Below, one piece after another: positions 35,262 through 45,476 of a stretch of DNA of 64,000 bases; positions within the stretch are counted from its first letter, which is position 1, and each line of letters starts with the position of its first letter. The stretch is from Ornithinimicrobium cryptoxanthini. Lineage in GTDB: Bacteria > Actinomycetota > Actinomycetes > Actinomycetales > Dermatophilaceae. The stretch is from contig NZ_CP099490.1 in the NCBI RefSeq assembly GCF_023923205.1, forward strand, positions 2,108,001 to 2,172,000, in the 5' to 3' direction. A model generated the notes under the pieces. It made no database searches. It was not told the DNA's origin and saw nothing but the letters and a program-made list of their open reading frames with translations. The translations under genes and the position numbers were made by a program.

Positions 35262-37028
35262 TCAGAGGTCCTTCGGGTCCTCGCTCGCCGCCGATGCAGC
35301 GTGGAAGTCCTCGACGAGCTTGATCTCAGAGATCTCGTCGCCCAGTGCGGTCAGCAGCGCATGCCGATCTTCACGGCGCGTCCTCTGCTCGCGTGGGTCC
35401 GGCACCGGAGCCGCTGCGAGCAGACGCTGGGTGTATTCCTCCTGCGGGTTCAGCAGGACCTGCTCTCGCGGACCCGCCTCGACCACCTTGCCGTTCTGAA
35501 GCACCACCACCTTGTGCGCCAGCAGGTCGATGACCGCGAGGTCGTGGCTGATGAAGAGGCAGGCGAACTTGTAGCGGGACTGCAGATCACTGAAGATGTT
35601 GAGCACCTTGGCCTGCACCGACACATCGAGCGCCGACGTCGGTTCGTCGGCGACGAGCAGCTCCGGGTCGAGGACCAGGGCACGCGCGATCGAGATGCGC
35701 TGCCGCTGGCCACCGGAGACCTCGTGCGGATAGCGGTTGTAGACCTCCCGCGGCAGCTCGACGGCGTCCAGCAGCTCATAGACCTTCTGCTCGCGCTCCT
35801 GGCGGTTGCCCACCTTGTGCACCACCATCGGCTCGCTGATGCACTCCCCGATCGGCACTCGGGGGTTCAGCGAGGCCGCAGGGTCCTGGAAGATCACGCC
35901 GATGCGTCGCCGGATGGCCTTGAGGTCGCGCCGCTTCATGCCCGCGATGTCCTCGCCGAGCAGCTTGAACGAGCCGCCGGCAGCAGGGATCAGGCCCAAG
36001 GCGCATCGACCGATGGTCGACTTGCCCGAACCGGACTCACCCACGAGCCCCACGATCTCGCCGTGGCGCACCTGGAAACTGACGTCATCCACCGCCCGGA
36101 AGGGCGGCTTGCCCATCCGGTGATACTCGATGACGAGGTTCTCCAGATCGATGGCCAGCCCCGCGTCCTCGTCGACCGTCACCTGCGAGGTGTCCAGACC
36201 GAGCTGGTTGCGGCCCGCGCCGAGCCGGGGGACAGAGGCGAGCAGCATCTTGGTGTAGTCGTGCTGCGGGTTGAGCAGCACCTCGTCGGCCGTGCCCGTC
36301 TCCACGAGCTCGCCCTTGAACATCACACACACCCGGTCAGCCATATCGGCCACCACGCCCATGTTGTGGGTGATCAGCAGGATGCCCGTGTTGAGCTTGT
36401 CCTTCAGCGACCGCAGCAGATCGAGGATGTCAGCCTGGACCGTGACGTCCAGGGCCGTCGTCGGCTCGTCGGCGATGATGACCTTGGGGTCACAGCTGAT
36501 CGCGATGGCGATGACCACACGCTGGCGCTGGCCGCCGGAGAGCTCGTGCGGGTACTGCTTGACCCGTCGCTCCGGCTCGGGGATGCCCACCATGTCGAGC
36601 AGCTCGATGGCTCGTTGGAGCGCCCTCTTGCCAGACGCGATGCCGTGCAGCTCCAGTGCCTCGGTCATCTGCGTGCCGATGGTGAGCACCGGGTTCAGGG
36701 CGGTCATCGGCTCCTGGAAGACCATCGCGATGTCGTTGCCGCGCAGGCGGCGCATCGCGTTGTCCGACAGGTTGCGGATCCCCTGACCGTTGACCTCGAT
36801 CTCGCCACCGACCCGGGCGTTGCCCGGGAGCAGGCGCATGGCGGTCATCGAGGTGACGGACTTGCCCGAACCGGACTCGCCGACCAGCGCGACGACCTCA
36901 CCGGGCTGGACGTGCAGCGAGACGCCCTTGACGGCGTGCACGGAGCCGAACTCCGTCCTGAACCGGACGTCGACGTCAGAGAAGTCGAGGACGGCACCGG
37001 TCGTCGAATCTGTCGAGGTGGCAGTCAT
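35262..37028 (-). CDS. oligopeptide/dipeptide ABC transporter, fused double ATPase
   Basis: DppD-DppF fusion of 588 residues energising a peptide importer. ATP domain 1 (about 10-260): [41 protein letters not shown] domain 2 (about 290-545): [39 protein letters not shown]. Each domain is followed by the short OppD/F C-terminal element with EEYTQRLL or HDYTKMLL; the Cys of the usual iron-sulfur type C-terminus are not seen. The start overlaps the upstream permease stop by one base. Last gene of the operon. Confidence 0.94.
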   Translation of the reverse strand: MTATSTDSTTGAVLDFSDVDVRFRTEFGSVHAVKGVSLHVQPGEVVALVGESGSGKSVTSMTAMRLLPGNARVGGEIEVNGQGIRNLSDNAMRRLRGNDIAMVFQEPMTALNPVLTIGTQMTEALELHGIASGKRALQRAIELLDMVGIPEPERRVKQYPHELSGGQRQRVVIAIAISCDPKVIIADEPTTALDVTVQADILDLLRSLKDKLNTGILLITHNMGVVADMADRVCVMFKGELVETGTADEVLLNPQHDYTKMLLASVPRLGAGRNQLGLDTSQVTVDEDAGLAIDLENLVIEYHRMGKPPFRAVDDVSFQVRHGEIVGLVGESGSGKSTIGRCALGLIPAAGGSFKLLGEDIAGMKRRDLKAIRRRIGVIFQDPAASLNPRVPIGECISEPMVVHKVGNRQEREQKVYELLDAVELPREVYNRYPHEVSGGQRQRISIARALVLDPELLVADEPTSALDVSVQAKVLNIFSDLQSRYKFACLFISHDLAVIDLLAHKVVVLQNGKVVEAGPREQVLLNPQEEYTQRLLAAAPVPDPREQRTRREDRHALLTALGDEISEIKLVEDFHAASAASEDPKDL

Positions 37029-38071
37029 CAGTCGCTCCTGGTCTGGCGGGGGTCGAAGGCATCACGGAGGCCGTCACCGAGGAAGTTCACCGACAGCGCG
37101 ATGCCCAGGATGATCAGGCCGGGCCACCAGAACAGCCAGGGTCGCACGGTGAAGCTGTTCTGGTAGGTCGAGATCAGCAGGCCAAGCGACGTGTCCGGTG
37201 CCCGGACCCCGAAGCCCAGGAAGCTCAGGGCAGCCTCGAGCAGGATCACGGCGGCGATGGTCAGCGTCGCGCTGACAATGATGGTCCCCATCGTGTTGGG
37301 CAGGATGTGCTTGAAGATGGTGCGCCACGGCGAGGTCCCGATGGCCTCCGCAGCGGTGACGAACTCACGCTCCCGCAGAGACAGGACCTCACCGCGCACG
37401 AGGCGTGCGAGGCCGGTCCACGAGACCAGGCTGAGCATGATGGCCAGCGGCCAGATGCCACCACCACTGCGCTGGCCCAGGACCGCTGCCATCACCAGGA
37501 GCGGGATGACGATGAACAGGTCGGTGACGCGCATAAGGATCGCCTCGGTCCAACCGCGGAAGTAGCCCGCGATGGCCCCGATGAGGGTGCCGACCAGGGT
37601 GGTCAGGATCCCGACCGTGAACGCGATGGTCAACGAGCGCTGGGTCCCCCGCATGGTGAGCGCGAAGTAGTCCTTGCCGGCGTCTTCCTGACCGAACGGC
37701 TGCTCGCCCCAGACCGGCGGGAAGAGGCTGAGGGTCGGTTTGCCGCCGTCCTCGATGAAGGCGGCATCCACGTAGCTCTTCGGCCACCATCCGGGGATGG
37801 GTCCCCACCCGATGGAGGTGATCGCCATCAGGGTGATGAAGACCAGGAAGGCCAGCGAGGCCATGGCCCCCTTGTGCCGGAAGAACCGCCGGCGGATCAG
37901 TTCGCCCTGCGAGTAGGACTTCTGGGTCAGGTCGATCTGCTGCTCGACCGAGAGCTCCTCCGACATCACCATGTCCCGGTGCTGTGGTGAGCCGGTGTCG
38001 CGCTGGTCAGGGATTGGCGAGAGGTGCTCCCGGCCGCTGCCGGGAACTTCTGGCTTGTCGTTGTCACTCAT
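37028..38071 (-). CDS. peptide ABC transporter permease, OppC/DppC type
   Basis: Membrane subunit of 347 residues. A hydrophilic N-terminus of about 60 residues precedes six helices. The EAA loop reads EFVTAAEAIGTSPWRTIFKHILPN near 245-268, and the family ending GLRDAFDPR is present. An extracytoplasmic loop between helices 1 and 2 is long, as usual in DppC of actinobacteria. ATG 38071 is preceded by GGAGG. It pairs with the OppB-type protein upstream. Confidence 0.94.
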   Translation of the reverse strand: MSDNDKPEVPGSGREHLSPIPDQRDTGSPQHRDMVMSEELSVEQQIDLTQKSYSQGELIRRRFFRHKGAMASLAFLVFITLMAITSIGWGPIPGWWPKSYVDAAFIEDGGKPTLSLFPPVWGEQPFGQEDAGKDYFALTMRGTQRSLTIAFTVGILTTLVGTLIGAIAGYFRGWTEAILMRVTDLFIVIPLLVMAAVLGQRSGGGIWPLAIMLSLVSWTGLARLVRGEVLSLREREFVTAAEAIGTSPWRTIFKHILPNTMGTIIVSATLTIAAVILLEAALSFLGFGVRAPDTSLGLLISTYQNSFTVRPWLFWWPGLIILGIALSVNFLGDGLRDAFDPRQTRSD

Positions 38072-38125
38072 GGTGTCCTCCGGCGGCGGTCGAGAAGGGC
38101 TGGGGTGTCATCTGCAGCACGCTCC

Positions 38126-39643
38126 TCACGTCCGGATCCGCGGGTCGAGGAAGGCATAGGCGATGTCAGCGATCATGTTCATGAGCACGGCCGCGGTGCC
38201 GGTCACGAGATAGAAGGCCATCACGGGACCGGGGTCGACCCGGTCCAGTCCCGACTCGAACATCGCGCCCATCCCGCTCCAACCAAATACCGACTCGGTC
38301 ACCACGGCGCCACCGATGAGACCGGCGAAGTCGAAGGCCACGATGGTGGTGATCGGGATCAGGGCGTTGCGCAAGGCGTGCTTGGTGATGACCACCCGCT
38401 CGGAGAGCCCCTTGGAGCGAGCCGTCCGGACGTAGTCCTGGCGGATCGTCTCCAGCATGGAGGCGCGGGTGTAGCGGCTGTAGGCCGCCAGGGAGATGAC
38501 CGTCAGCACGACGGTGGGCAGGATGAGCTGCACACCCCAGTCCCAGACTCCGGTCCAGAACGGACCCTCGAAGTTGGGCGCGCCGGACCCGATTGTCGAG
38601 ATCGGTCGCGGCTTGCGCTCCAGGAAGGGACCCCAGTTGCGGAGCAGCTGGTCCAGTGCGGTCGCCCCTGCAAACGCGACAGCCGTCCCGATGGAGACCC
38701 AGATGGCGATGCCCTTGTCCCAGCCACCCCATAGCCAGCCGGACACGATGGCCACGGCGACGCCGATGGCGAGCATCAGCAGCAGGAGCGGATAGGTCGG
38801 CTCCTTGATCCAGGACTGGAAGACGAAGAAGCCGACGACCCCGACGGCGATCGTGGTCAGGGCGGCGTAGAGGATCTTGGGGTTCGTGCGGCCCACCGTG
38901 AGGTAGGTCAGGACCACAGCGGCGCCGACGGCTATGAGGATGATCAGGCCGAGGCCGAGAGCCGGCTGTCGCCACCAACCCACCGAGTCGAAGTAGAGCA
39001 TGGCACCGATCGCGAAGACCGCCGACGCCGCACCGGTGATCAGCTTGCGTCGCAGGTCTCCGCCGAGCAGTGAGGCAAGGGTCACGCCGAACAGCAGCCC
39101 GATGATGATCGTGGCTGTGAGTGATATCCCTGGATCAGCTATCCAGTCGTTGAACCGGATGGCGCCGTACTCCTTGAGCAGCACGGCAACCCAGAAGACC
39201 GGCAGCGAGAAGAAGAGGAAGGAGGCAAAGGTCACCGCGTAGTCGAAGCCGGAGTACTGGCGGATCGCGGCCAGGATGCCCATCGAGATGCCGATGATGA
39301 TGGCCAGCACCGTCGCGAGGGTGACCAGGCGAAGGGTGCTGGAGGCGGCACTCGTCAGAGCGGACTGGATGTCCCTCCCGGTCGAGTCCACGCCCAGGTC
39401 ACAGTTGAGCGTGACGCACTTGGCGACGCCGACCGCCCACATCCAGTAGCGGACGTACCACGGCTCTTCGAGGTTCATGTTCCGGATCCGCGCTTCCATC
39501 TGCTGTGGAGCGGTGCGGTCGCGGCTCTCGCGGAGGTCTTCCAGGGGGTCACCGGAGAAGACGGTGATGAAGAACAGGAAGACTGATCCCAGCACGAGGA
39601 TGAAGGCGGAGACGCCCAACCTGCGCAAGATGAATCTGAGCAC
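38126..39643 (-). CDS. peptide ABC transporter permease, OppB/DppB type, with large membrane insertion
   Basis: Membrane subunit of 505 residues, about 180 longer than standard OppB. The start MLRFILRRLGVS, the EAA loop DYVRTARSKGLSERVVITKHALRNALIP and the ending AYAFLDPRIR are typical. Between about residues 172 and 345 lies an extra hydrophobic region with about six additional helices (for example LLLLMLAIGVAVAIVSG), inserted between helix 3 and the EAA half. The role of the insertion is unknown. The start is GTG 39643. A strong hairpin lies between this gene and the upstream binding protein. Confidence 0.9.
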   Translation of the reverse strand: MLRFILRRLGVSAFILVLGSVFLFFITVFSGDPLEDLRESRDRTAPQQMEARIRNMNLEEPWYVRYWMWAVGVAKCVTLNCDLGVDSTGRDIQSALTSAASSTLRLVTLATVLAIIIGISMGILAAIRQYSGFDYAVTFASFLFFSLPVFWVAVLLKEYGAIRFNDWIADPGISLTATIIIGLLFGVTLASLLGGDLRRKLITGAASAVFAIGAMLYFDSVGWWRQPALGLGLIILIAVGAAVVLTYLTVGRTNPKILYAALTTIAVGVVGFFVFQSWIKEPTYPLLLLMLAIGVAVAIVSGWLWGGWDKGIAIWVSIGTAVAFAGATALDQLLRNWGPFLERKPRPISTIGSGAPNFEGPFWTGVWDWGVQLILPTVVLTVISLAAYSRYTRASMLETIRQDYVRTARSKGLSERVVITKHALRNALIPITTIVAFDFAGLIGGAVVTESVFGWSGMGAMFESGLDRVDPGPVMAFYLVTGTAAVLMNMIADIAYAFLDPRIRT

Positions 39644-39773
39644 GGAGTTTTCCCTTCGAGGTACTGGACGCTGCCAACGCCCGGGTCGTCAGAGCGTAAC
39701 GTCGATGTCGTGGCGTGTCACCCGCTCCGACGCTTCTTCAGCCCCCGTGAGGCGCAGTGACGTCAGACGGACC

Positions 39774-39805
39774 GGTGGGGCGGGACTCTTCAGTCCCGCC
39801 CCACC
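39774..39805 (-). terminator. hairpin between peptide-binding protein and permease genes
   Basis: Perfect 14-bp stem GGTGGGGCGGGACT / AGTCCCGCCCCACC with a CTTC loop. Located 78 nt after the binding protein stop and 131 nt before the oppB start. It probably ends most transcripts, giving more binding protein than transporter. The gap 39644-39882 otherwise holds only a second small hairpin (GGTGACCC / GGGTCACC near 39829-39848). Confidence 0.75.
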
Positions 39806-39882
39806 GCTACTGCCCTTGCATCTGGTGTGGTGACCCGTAGGGGTCACCGTGACCGGTGAGTCACCGGCCGGTGCTCACCAGA

Positions 39883-41784
39883 TCAGTCCGCACGCACCCA
39901 CTGCTCGGCGTTCCAGGCCACACCGGTCTGGCTCGCGTTGTGGATCACGTTGTTGAGGCTCGAGTCGAACGCGATCACACCCGGGTGCGCAAACAACGGG
40001 ATGCTGTGGAGGTCGTTCCACGCCTCGGTCTCGATGATCGTCAGCTGCTCCTGCTGGGCGTCCTCGTCCAGCGTGGTCGAGATGACCTGCCAGGCGGTGT
40101 CGGCCGGCTCGTTGACCCAGCCGCCGAAGTTGCCACCGGGGTTGTCAATCTCGTACCAGAAGGACGAACCGGTCACCGTGCCGGAGCCGGCCCAGGCGAA
40201 CAGCGCGATCTCCCAGTCACCCGAGGAGAGAACGTCTCCCAGACCCGGAGCTGCCGCGTCGGTGATCTCGAAGCCGACCTGGTCGCAGGAGGCCTTGATC
40301 AGCGAAACCTCGCTGGTGCGGCGCTGGTTGCCCGCGCCGTAACCGATGCGGATCTCGGTGCCCTGCTCGAGCCCGGACTCCTCGAACTTGGCCTGGGCCT
40401 CCTCCAGGTTGACCTCGTCGTAACGACCGTCGTAGATCGTGCCGACATACTCCTCGTAGCCCGGCTGGAAGGGGAAGACCTCACGGGCGTTCATGACGAC
40501 CGCTTCTTCGTTGATCGGCTTGATCAGGTTGTCGACGATCTGCTGACGGGGCACGCAGTAGGCGAAGGCCTCGCGAGCCGCCAGGCCACCTGCATCCTCG
40601 GCGAAGGGGCTGCCCTCGGCGAAGTTGTAGTCCAGGTGCTCGAACGTCATGTCGTTGCCGGTCTCCATCGTGACGGAGTCACCCAGCGCCTCGATCTGCT
40701 GGACCGTGTCGATGGTGGCCTGCGGCTCGATGATGTTGAGGTCACCGTTGCTGAGGGACTGGACGTGGGTCTGCGGCTCAGCAAAGCGGAACGTCAGGTT
40801 GGACGTCGCCGGCGGCGGGCCCCAGTAGACGTCGTTCGGGCCCAGCGTGATGTATTCGCCCGTGCGCCACTCCGCGCCCGCGGCCGCGTCGATGGTGTAG
40901 GGGCCGCTGGACTGCGCGATCATCGGGTCCGGGAGCGTGGCGTCCGGGGACAGCCAGATGGTGTTCCACTGCTCACCGAGCGCCTGGAGAGCCTCGACGT
41001 CTGCGTCCTGGATCGCGGTGACCATCTCCTCCGGCGTCATGCCGGCGGCCTCTGCCGCCACGTGGGAGGGGAACGCTCCGCCGACCGTGAGCTCGTAGTC
41101 GGGGTAGGGGTCCGGGTAGGTGATCGTGAACGTCTTGCCGTCCAGCTCGCCCTGCGGACCGTCCGGCACATAGGTGCCCCAGTCGGTGGCCACGTTGTCG
41201 AACGCCGGGACGAAGTCCTCGTCGTCCTCCGGCGCCGGCCCGAAGACGCTCTCCGGGTTCTGAGCAACCCACTCGAGCAGGAAGTCGTTGTAGGTGATCT
41301 GCGTGCCGTCCTCCCAGACCGCCTGGTCCGAGATGGTGTACTCGACGGTCAGGGGGTCCTCGGACGTGACCTCGTAGGTGCCGAAGTCCTCGTCAGGGTA
41401 GACGGTGCCGTCGGTGCCGTAGTACCAGAAGCTGGACGCCAGGCGCGAGGACACGACCGAGTTGTAGACCGAGTTGGTCGCGGCGGTCGCGGTGTTCAGA
41501 CCTGCCCACTCGTCCGCGCCGACCGAGTAGAAGATGTTGCCTTCCTTGGTGGTGATCTCACCGAGGTCGGGCTTGGCCGTGTCGCCGCCAGCGGCGTCAC
41601 CATCGGGAGCGTCCGTGGTGGAGTCCTCGGAGTCAGCCGGAGGAGCCGAAGCGTCCTCGCTGTCGCTCTCGGTCTCCTGGCTGTCGGGAGTGGTGGGGTC
41701 CTCGTCGTCGGTGCCGGACGTGCAGCCGGACAGCACCAGGGCTCCCGCGGCCACAATCGCCATGGTTGTGCGCCTGATCTTCAA
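39883..41784 (-). CDS. oligopeptide ABC transporter substrate-binding lipoprotein
   Basis: Extracytoplasmic binding protein of the SBP_bac_5 (OppA/DppA) family, 633 residues, longer than E. coli OppA partly from an acidic Ser/Thr/Asp-rich linker (about 22-75). The signal peptide starts MKIRRTT and the lipobox LSGC lies around residue 21. Domain motifs include VEYTISDQAVWEDGTQITYNDF and FAYCVPRQQIVDNL. The start is TTG 41784, with AGGAGG four nt upstream; the downstream ATG would leave an uncharged, shortened signal. First gene of the peptide transport operon. Confidence 0.93.
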   Translation of the reverse strand: MKIRRTTMAIVAAGALVLSGCTSGTDDEDPTTPDSQETESDSEDASAPPADSEDSTTDAPDGDAAGGDTAKPDLGEITTKEGNIFYSVGADEWAGLNTATAATNSVYNSVVSSRLASSFWYYGTDGTVYPDEDFGTYEVTSEDPLTVEYTISDQAVWEDGTQITYNDFLLEWVAQNPESVFGPAPEDDEDFVPAFDNVATDWGTYVPDGPQGELDGKTFTITYPDPYPDYELTVGGAFPSHVAAEAAGMTPEEMVTAIQDADVEALQALGEQWNTIWLSPDATLPDPMIAQSSGPYTIDAAAGAEWRTGEYITLGPNDVYWGPPPATSNLTFRFAEPQTHVQSLSNGDLNIIEPQATIDTVQQIEALGDSVTMETGNDMTFEHLDYNFAEGSPFAEDAGGLAAREAFAYCVPRQQIVDNLIKPINEEAVVMNAREVFPFQPGYEEYVGTIYDGRYDEVNLEEAQAKFEESGLEQGTEIRIGYGAGNQRRTSEVSLIKASCDQVGFEITDAAAPGLGDVLSSGDWEIALFAWAGSGTVTGSSFWYEIDNPGGNFGGWVNEPADTAWQVISTTLDEDAQQEQLTIIETEAWNDLHSIPLFAHPGVIAFDSSLNNVIHNASQTGVAWNAEQWVRAD

Positions 41785-41878
41785 TGTTCCTCCTATTGAG
41801 CGGACACTGCCACAGGCGGGCGCCGGCCCCCATGGCCGACACCCGACAGCCTGCAACGCGCCGGGGTGTGCGACTGCC

Positions 41879-41907
41879 AAGTTATGCACTGTCGGGCCGA
41901 TTACCAA
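41879..41907 (-). promoter_or_regulatory. promoter of the oligopeptide operon
   Basis: TTGGTA (-35) and TAACTT (-10) with a 17-bp spacer on the minus strand, about 90 nt upstream of the TTG start. Confidence 0.6.
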
Positions 41908-41912
41908 CCCAA

Positions 41913-41939
41913 GTCGCGCTAAGGTGACCCGATCGTTAC
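41913..41939 (-). promoter_or_regulatory. 11-bp-phased GTAAC/GTCAC/GCGAC repeat, GlnR-box-like
   Basis: On the minus strand GTAAC-N6-GTCAC-N6-GCGAC, ending 5 bp upstream of the -35. In the liv binding-protein promoter the matching repeat ends 16 bp upstream, exactly one 11-bp turn further. Inferred activator site. Confidence 0.45.
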
Positions 41940-42023
41940 CGACTTGATACGCAATCCGGTGGCGTCGTCAAGAGCCTCCTGCGCCCGCTGCGCGAGGGTC
42001 AGATGCCAAGGCGGACGGATCGT

Positions 42024-44186
42024 TTAGATGTCGAGGTCGGGCGGGTCCAACCGCACGAGCAGTCCCCCGCTCTCCTTGCGCAAGCTGCGGCCTGCCCTCA
42101 GGTCTCGCAGTGCGGTCGACAGCGCGGCACTGTCTGCGCGGCGCTCTCCCTGCTCAGCGACATCGCCGGCACCAGGAGGCCGCTCACGCACCACGAGACG
42201 AAGTTGCCCGCCCTCCTCTGCCGGGCCGCCGCTGACCGCCAGTGGGCCGAGGACCTCCAGCCGGGCGGCATACGGCTCACCCGTGAGGACCTGCTCCGCG
42301 GCGGCCACCGTTGCTGGCTCACCGGTGACCGAGGCGGCGCGGCGCGCCGGCGGGAGGCCGAGGACCAGGCGCTCCTCGACCTCACGCACCGCGAGCCAGA
42401 TGGGGTCCCATCGCACCAGGGCCTCCACCGGCGGGAGGGTCGCGTGCGGTGGCACGCCGGCGAGCACCACCGTGGCGCCGGGACGGGTCAGGGCTGCGGC
42501 CGCCATCCAGCGTCGGAGCGCCTCGACGCCTGAGTCGAGGCCACCCCGGTCGAGCATGGCCCAGCCATCGAGCAGCAGCGTCGCCGCATAACCACCCGCC
42601 GCCACCGGCTCGGCACCCGGGGTGGCGACGACCACCGCTGGGCGGTCGTCCACCGCGGACAGCACCTGGCCCGCGCGAGACACGACAACCCGGACACCCG
42701 GGAAGGCACGTCCCACCTCCTCGGCGGTGCGCGCCTCCCCCACGACGCTGGACCTGCGGGCGGTGGCTCCGCAATGTCGGCACGGCCGGCCGGCATCGGG
42801 CCTGGCGCACCAGGCGCACTCTGCCGCACCAGCTGCTCGGCCCACCCGCAGCGGTCCCGAGCAGTGGGCGCACCGGACCGGGGTGCGACAGTCCTCGCAG
42901 CTGAGCGCCACCAGGTAGCCGCGGCGCGGCACCTGCACCAGAACCGGTCCGGTCACCAGGCCCTCCTTGACCGCACGCCAGGCCACGCTCGGCAGCCGCG
43001 CGGTCGCTGCGCCCGCATCACGCTCGCTCTGGTGGCCCTCGCCGGCCACGATGACGCGCGGCCTCGTCGCCGTCAGCGCGACCGCCGAGCCGGGCACCTC
43101 ACGCAGAGGACCGTCGCGCACCCAGGCCTGCACCTGCGGCGTGCGCGCGTAGCCTCCGACGAGCAGCCCAGCGCCACTGAGGCTGGCGCGGCGACGCAGG
43201 ATCTCGCGCACGTGCGGATAGGGAGCCCGGGGCTCCTGCAGGTTGTCGTCCCCGTCGTCCCACCAGGCGAGCAGACCGAGGTCCTGCACCGGCGCAAACG
43301 CTGCTGACCGTGAGCCGATCACGATGTGGGTGTGGCCGCGCAGCACGCGGAGCCAGGCGGAGTAGCGCTGCTCAGGGCCTAGGTCGGCCGTGAGGCGGAC
43401 GTAGGAGTCAGCGCCCAGTGCCGCATCGAGTGCCGCCGCCAAGCGGTCGAGGTCACGGTGGTCCGGTGTCACCACGATCGCACCACGCCCTGACGCGCGG
43501 GCAGCCACCACGGCAGTGGCCAGCGCGGCGGGCCACCCCTGAGCAGATCCGGCGTCAGGCAGCGCGGTCCACGCCGCTGCCGGGGCCTCCCCCATCGCGA
43601 TCCGGCGCAACATCGCGGCCCCGGCCGGGTAGTCCTCCCACCCGCTCAGCACCAGGGACGGGTGCCCGGATGACGGAGTCGTCACCCCCTCGTCTTCCGC
43701 CGGCGGTCGACGGGCCGGGGTTGCCTTCTCGGCCCGCGCATGGCGAGGCGGGACGGCTAGTCGCAGCACGTCCGCGAGGGTGCCGGCGTAGTGGTCGGCC
43801 AGCTCGCGGCACAGACGGGCCAGGTGCGGAGTGAGGACCACCTCGTCCGACACCACCTTGAGCAGCGGAGTCAGCCGCCCGGTGTGCTCTGCCGTGTCCT
43901 TGCGTGCCAGCACGAACCCGTCGACCGGTCGGCCGGCGAAACGGACCCGGACCCGGACACCGGGCTGCGCGGCCTGCGCGAGCGTGGCTGGCACGGAGTA
44001 TTCAAACGGACGGTCCAGGTGCGCCAGGTGGCTGTCCACCGCCACCTCCGCCACCGGGTCGGTCGCGGCCACCTCATCAGCGGTCCCCGAGCGCTGCGGG
44101 CCGGCGGGCGGGGAGGCGGGCACGGACAGGCCCGCCAGGGTCGGTTGGCTCTCCTGGCTCGGGGGACCCTCCTGGTCACCAGACAT
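42024..44186 (-). CDS. priA: primosomal protein N' (PriA), helicase-inactive actinobacterial form
   Basis: Replication restart protein, 720 residues. The N-terminal DNA-binding domain (about 50-165: VAVDSHLAHLDRPFEYSVP, GVRVRVRFAGR) and the zinc-binding Cys cluster (CEDC, CAHC, CAWC, CRHC, about 430-475) are kept. The helicase core is degraded. The P-loop position reads AQGWPAALA and the DEAH-type motif reads WWDDGDD. This loss is known for actinobacterial PriA. It probably works as a structural loader. The gene follows metK by 26 bp. Confidence 0.92.
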   Translation of the reverse strand: MSGDQEGPPSQESQPTLAGLSVPASPPAGPQRSGTADEVAATDPVAEVAVDSHLAHLDRPFEYSVPATLAQAAQPGVRVRVRFAGRPVDGFVLARKDTAEHTGRLTPLLKVVSDEVVLTPHLARLCRELADHYAGTLADVLRLAVPPRHARAEKATPARRPPAEDEGVTTPSSGHPSLVLSGWEDYPAGAAMLRRIAMGEAPAAAWTALPDAGSAQGWPAALATAVVAARASGRGAIVVTPDHRDLDRLAAALDAALGADSYVRLTADLGPEQRYSAWLRVLRGHTHIVIGSRSAAFAPVQDLGLLAWWDDGDDNLQEPRAPYPHVREILRRRASLSGAGLLVGGYARTPQVQAWVRDGPLREVPGSAVALTATRPRVIVAGEGHQSERDAGAATARLPSVAWRAVKEGLVTGPVLVQVPRRGYLVALSCEDCRTPVRCAHCSGPLRVGRAAGAAECAWCARPDAGRPCRHCGATARRSSVVGEARTAEEVGRAFPGVRVVVSRAGQVLSAVDDRPAVVVATPGAEPVAAGGYAATLLLDGWAMLDRGGLDSGVEALRRWMAAAALTRPGATVVLAGVPPHATLPPVEALVRWDPIWLAVREVEERLVLGLPPARRAASVTGEPATVAAAEQVLTGEPYAARLEVLGPLAVSGGPAEEGGQLRLVVRERPPGAGDVAEQGERRADSAALSTALRDLRAGRSLRKESGGLLVRLDPPDLDI

Positions 44187-44212
44187 GGCTCAGACCGCCG
44201 GACCGGAGGCAG

Positions 44213-45427
<1,215 letters not shown>

Positions 45428-45476
45428 AGAGGGCCTCCTCTAGGGATTCAGCGGCTGCTGATGGAACGGCGGCAGT

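Noticed and set aside
39856..41799. Open frame of 647 codons on the plus strand
   Set aside because: Mirror of the peptide-binding lipoprotein gene.
45428..45476. SAM riboswitch upstream of metK
   Set aside because: Only 49 bp lie between coaBC and metK, without the conserved SAM aptamer sequences; a plain Shine-Dalgarno sequence is present.
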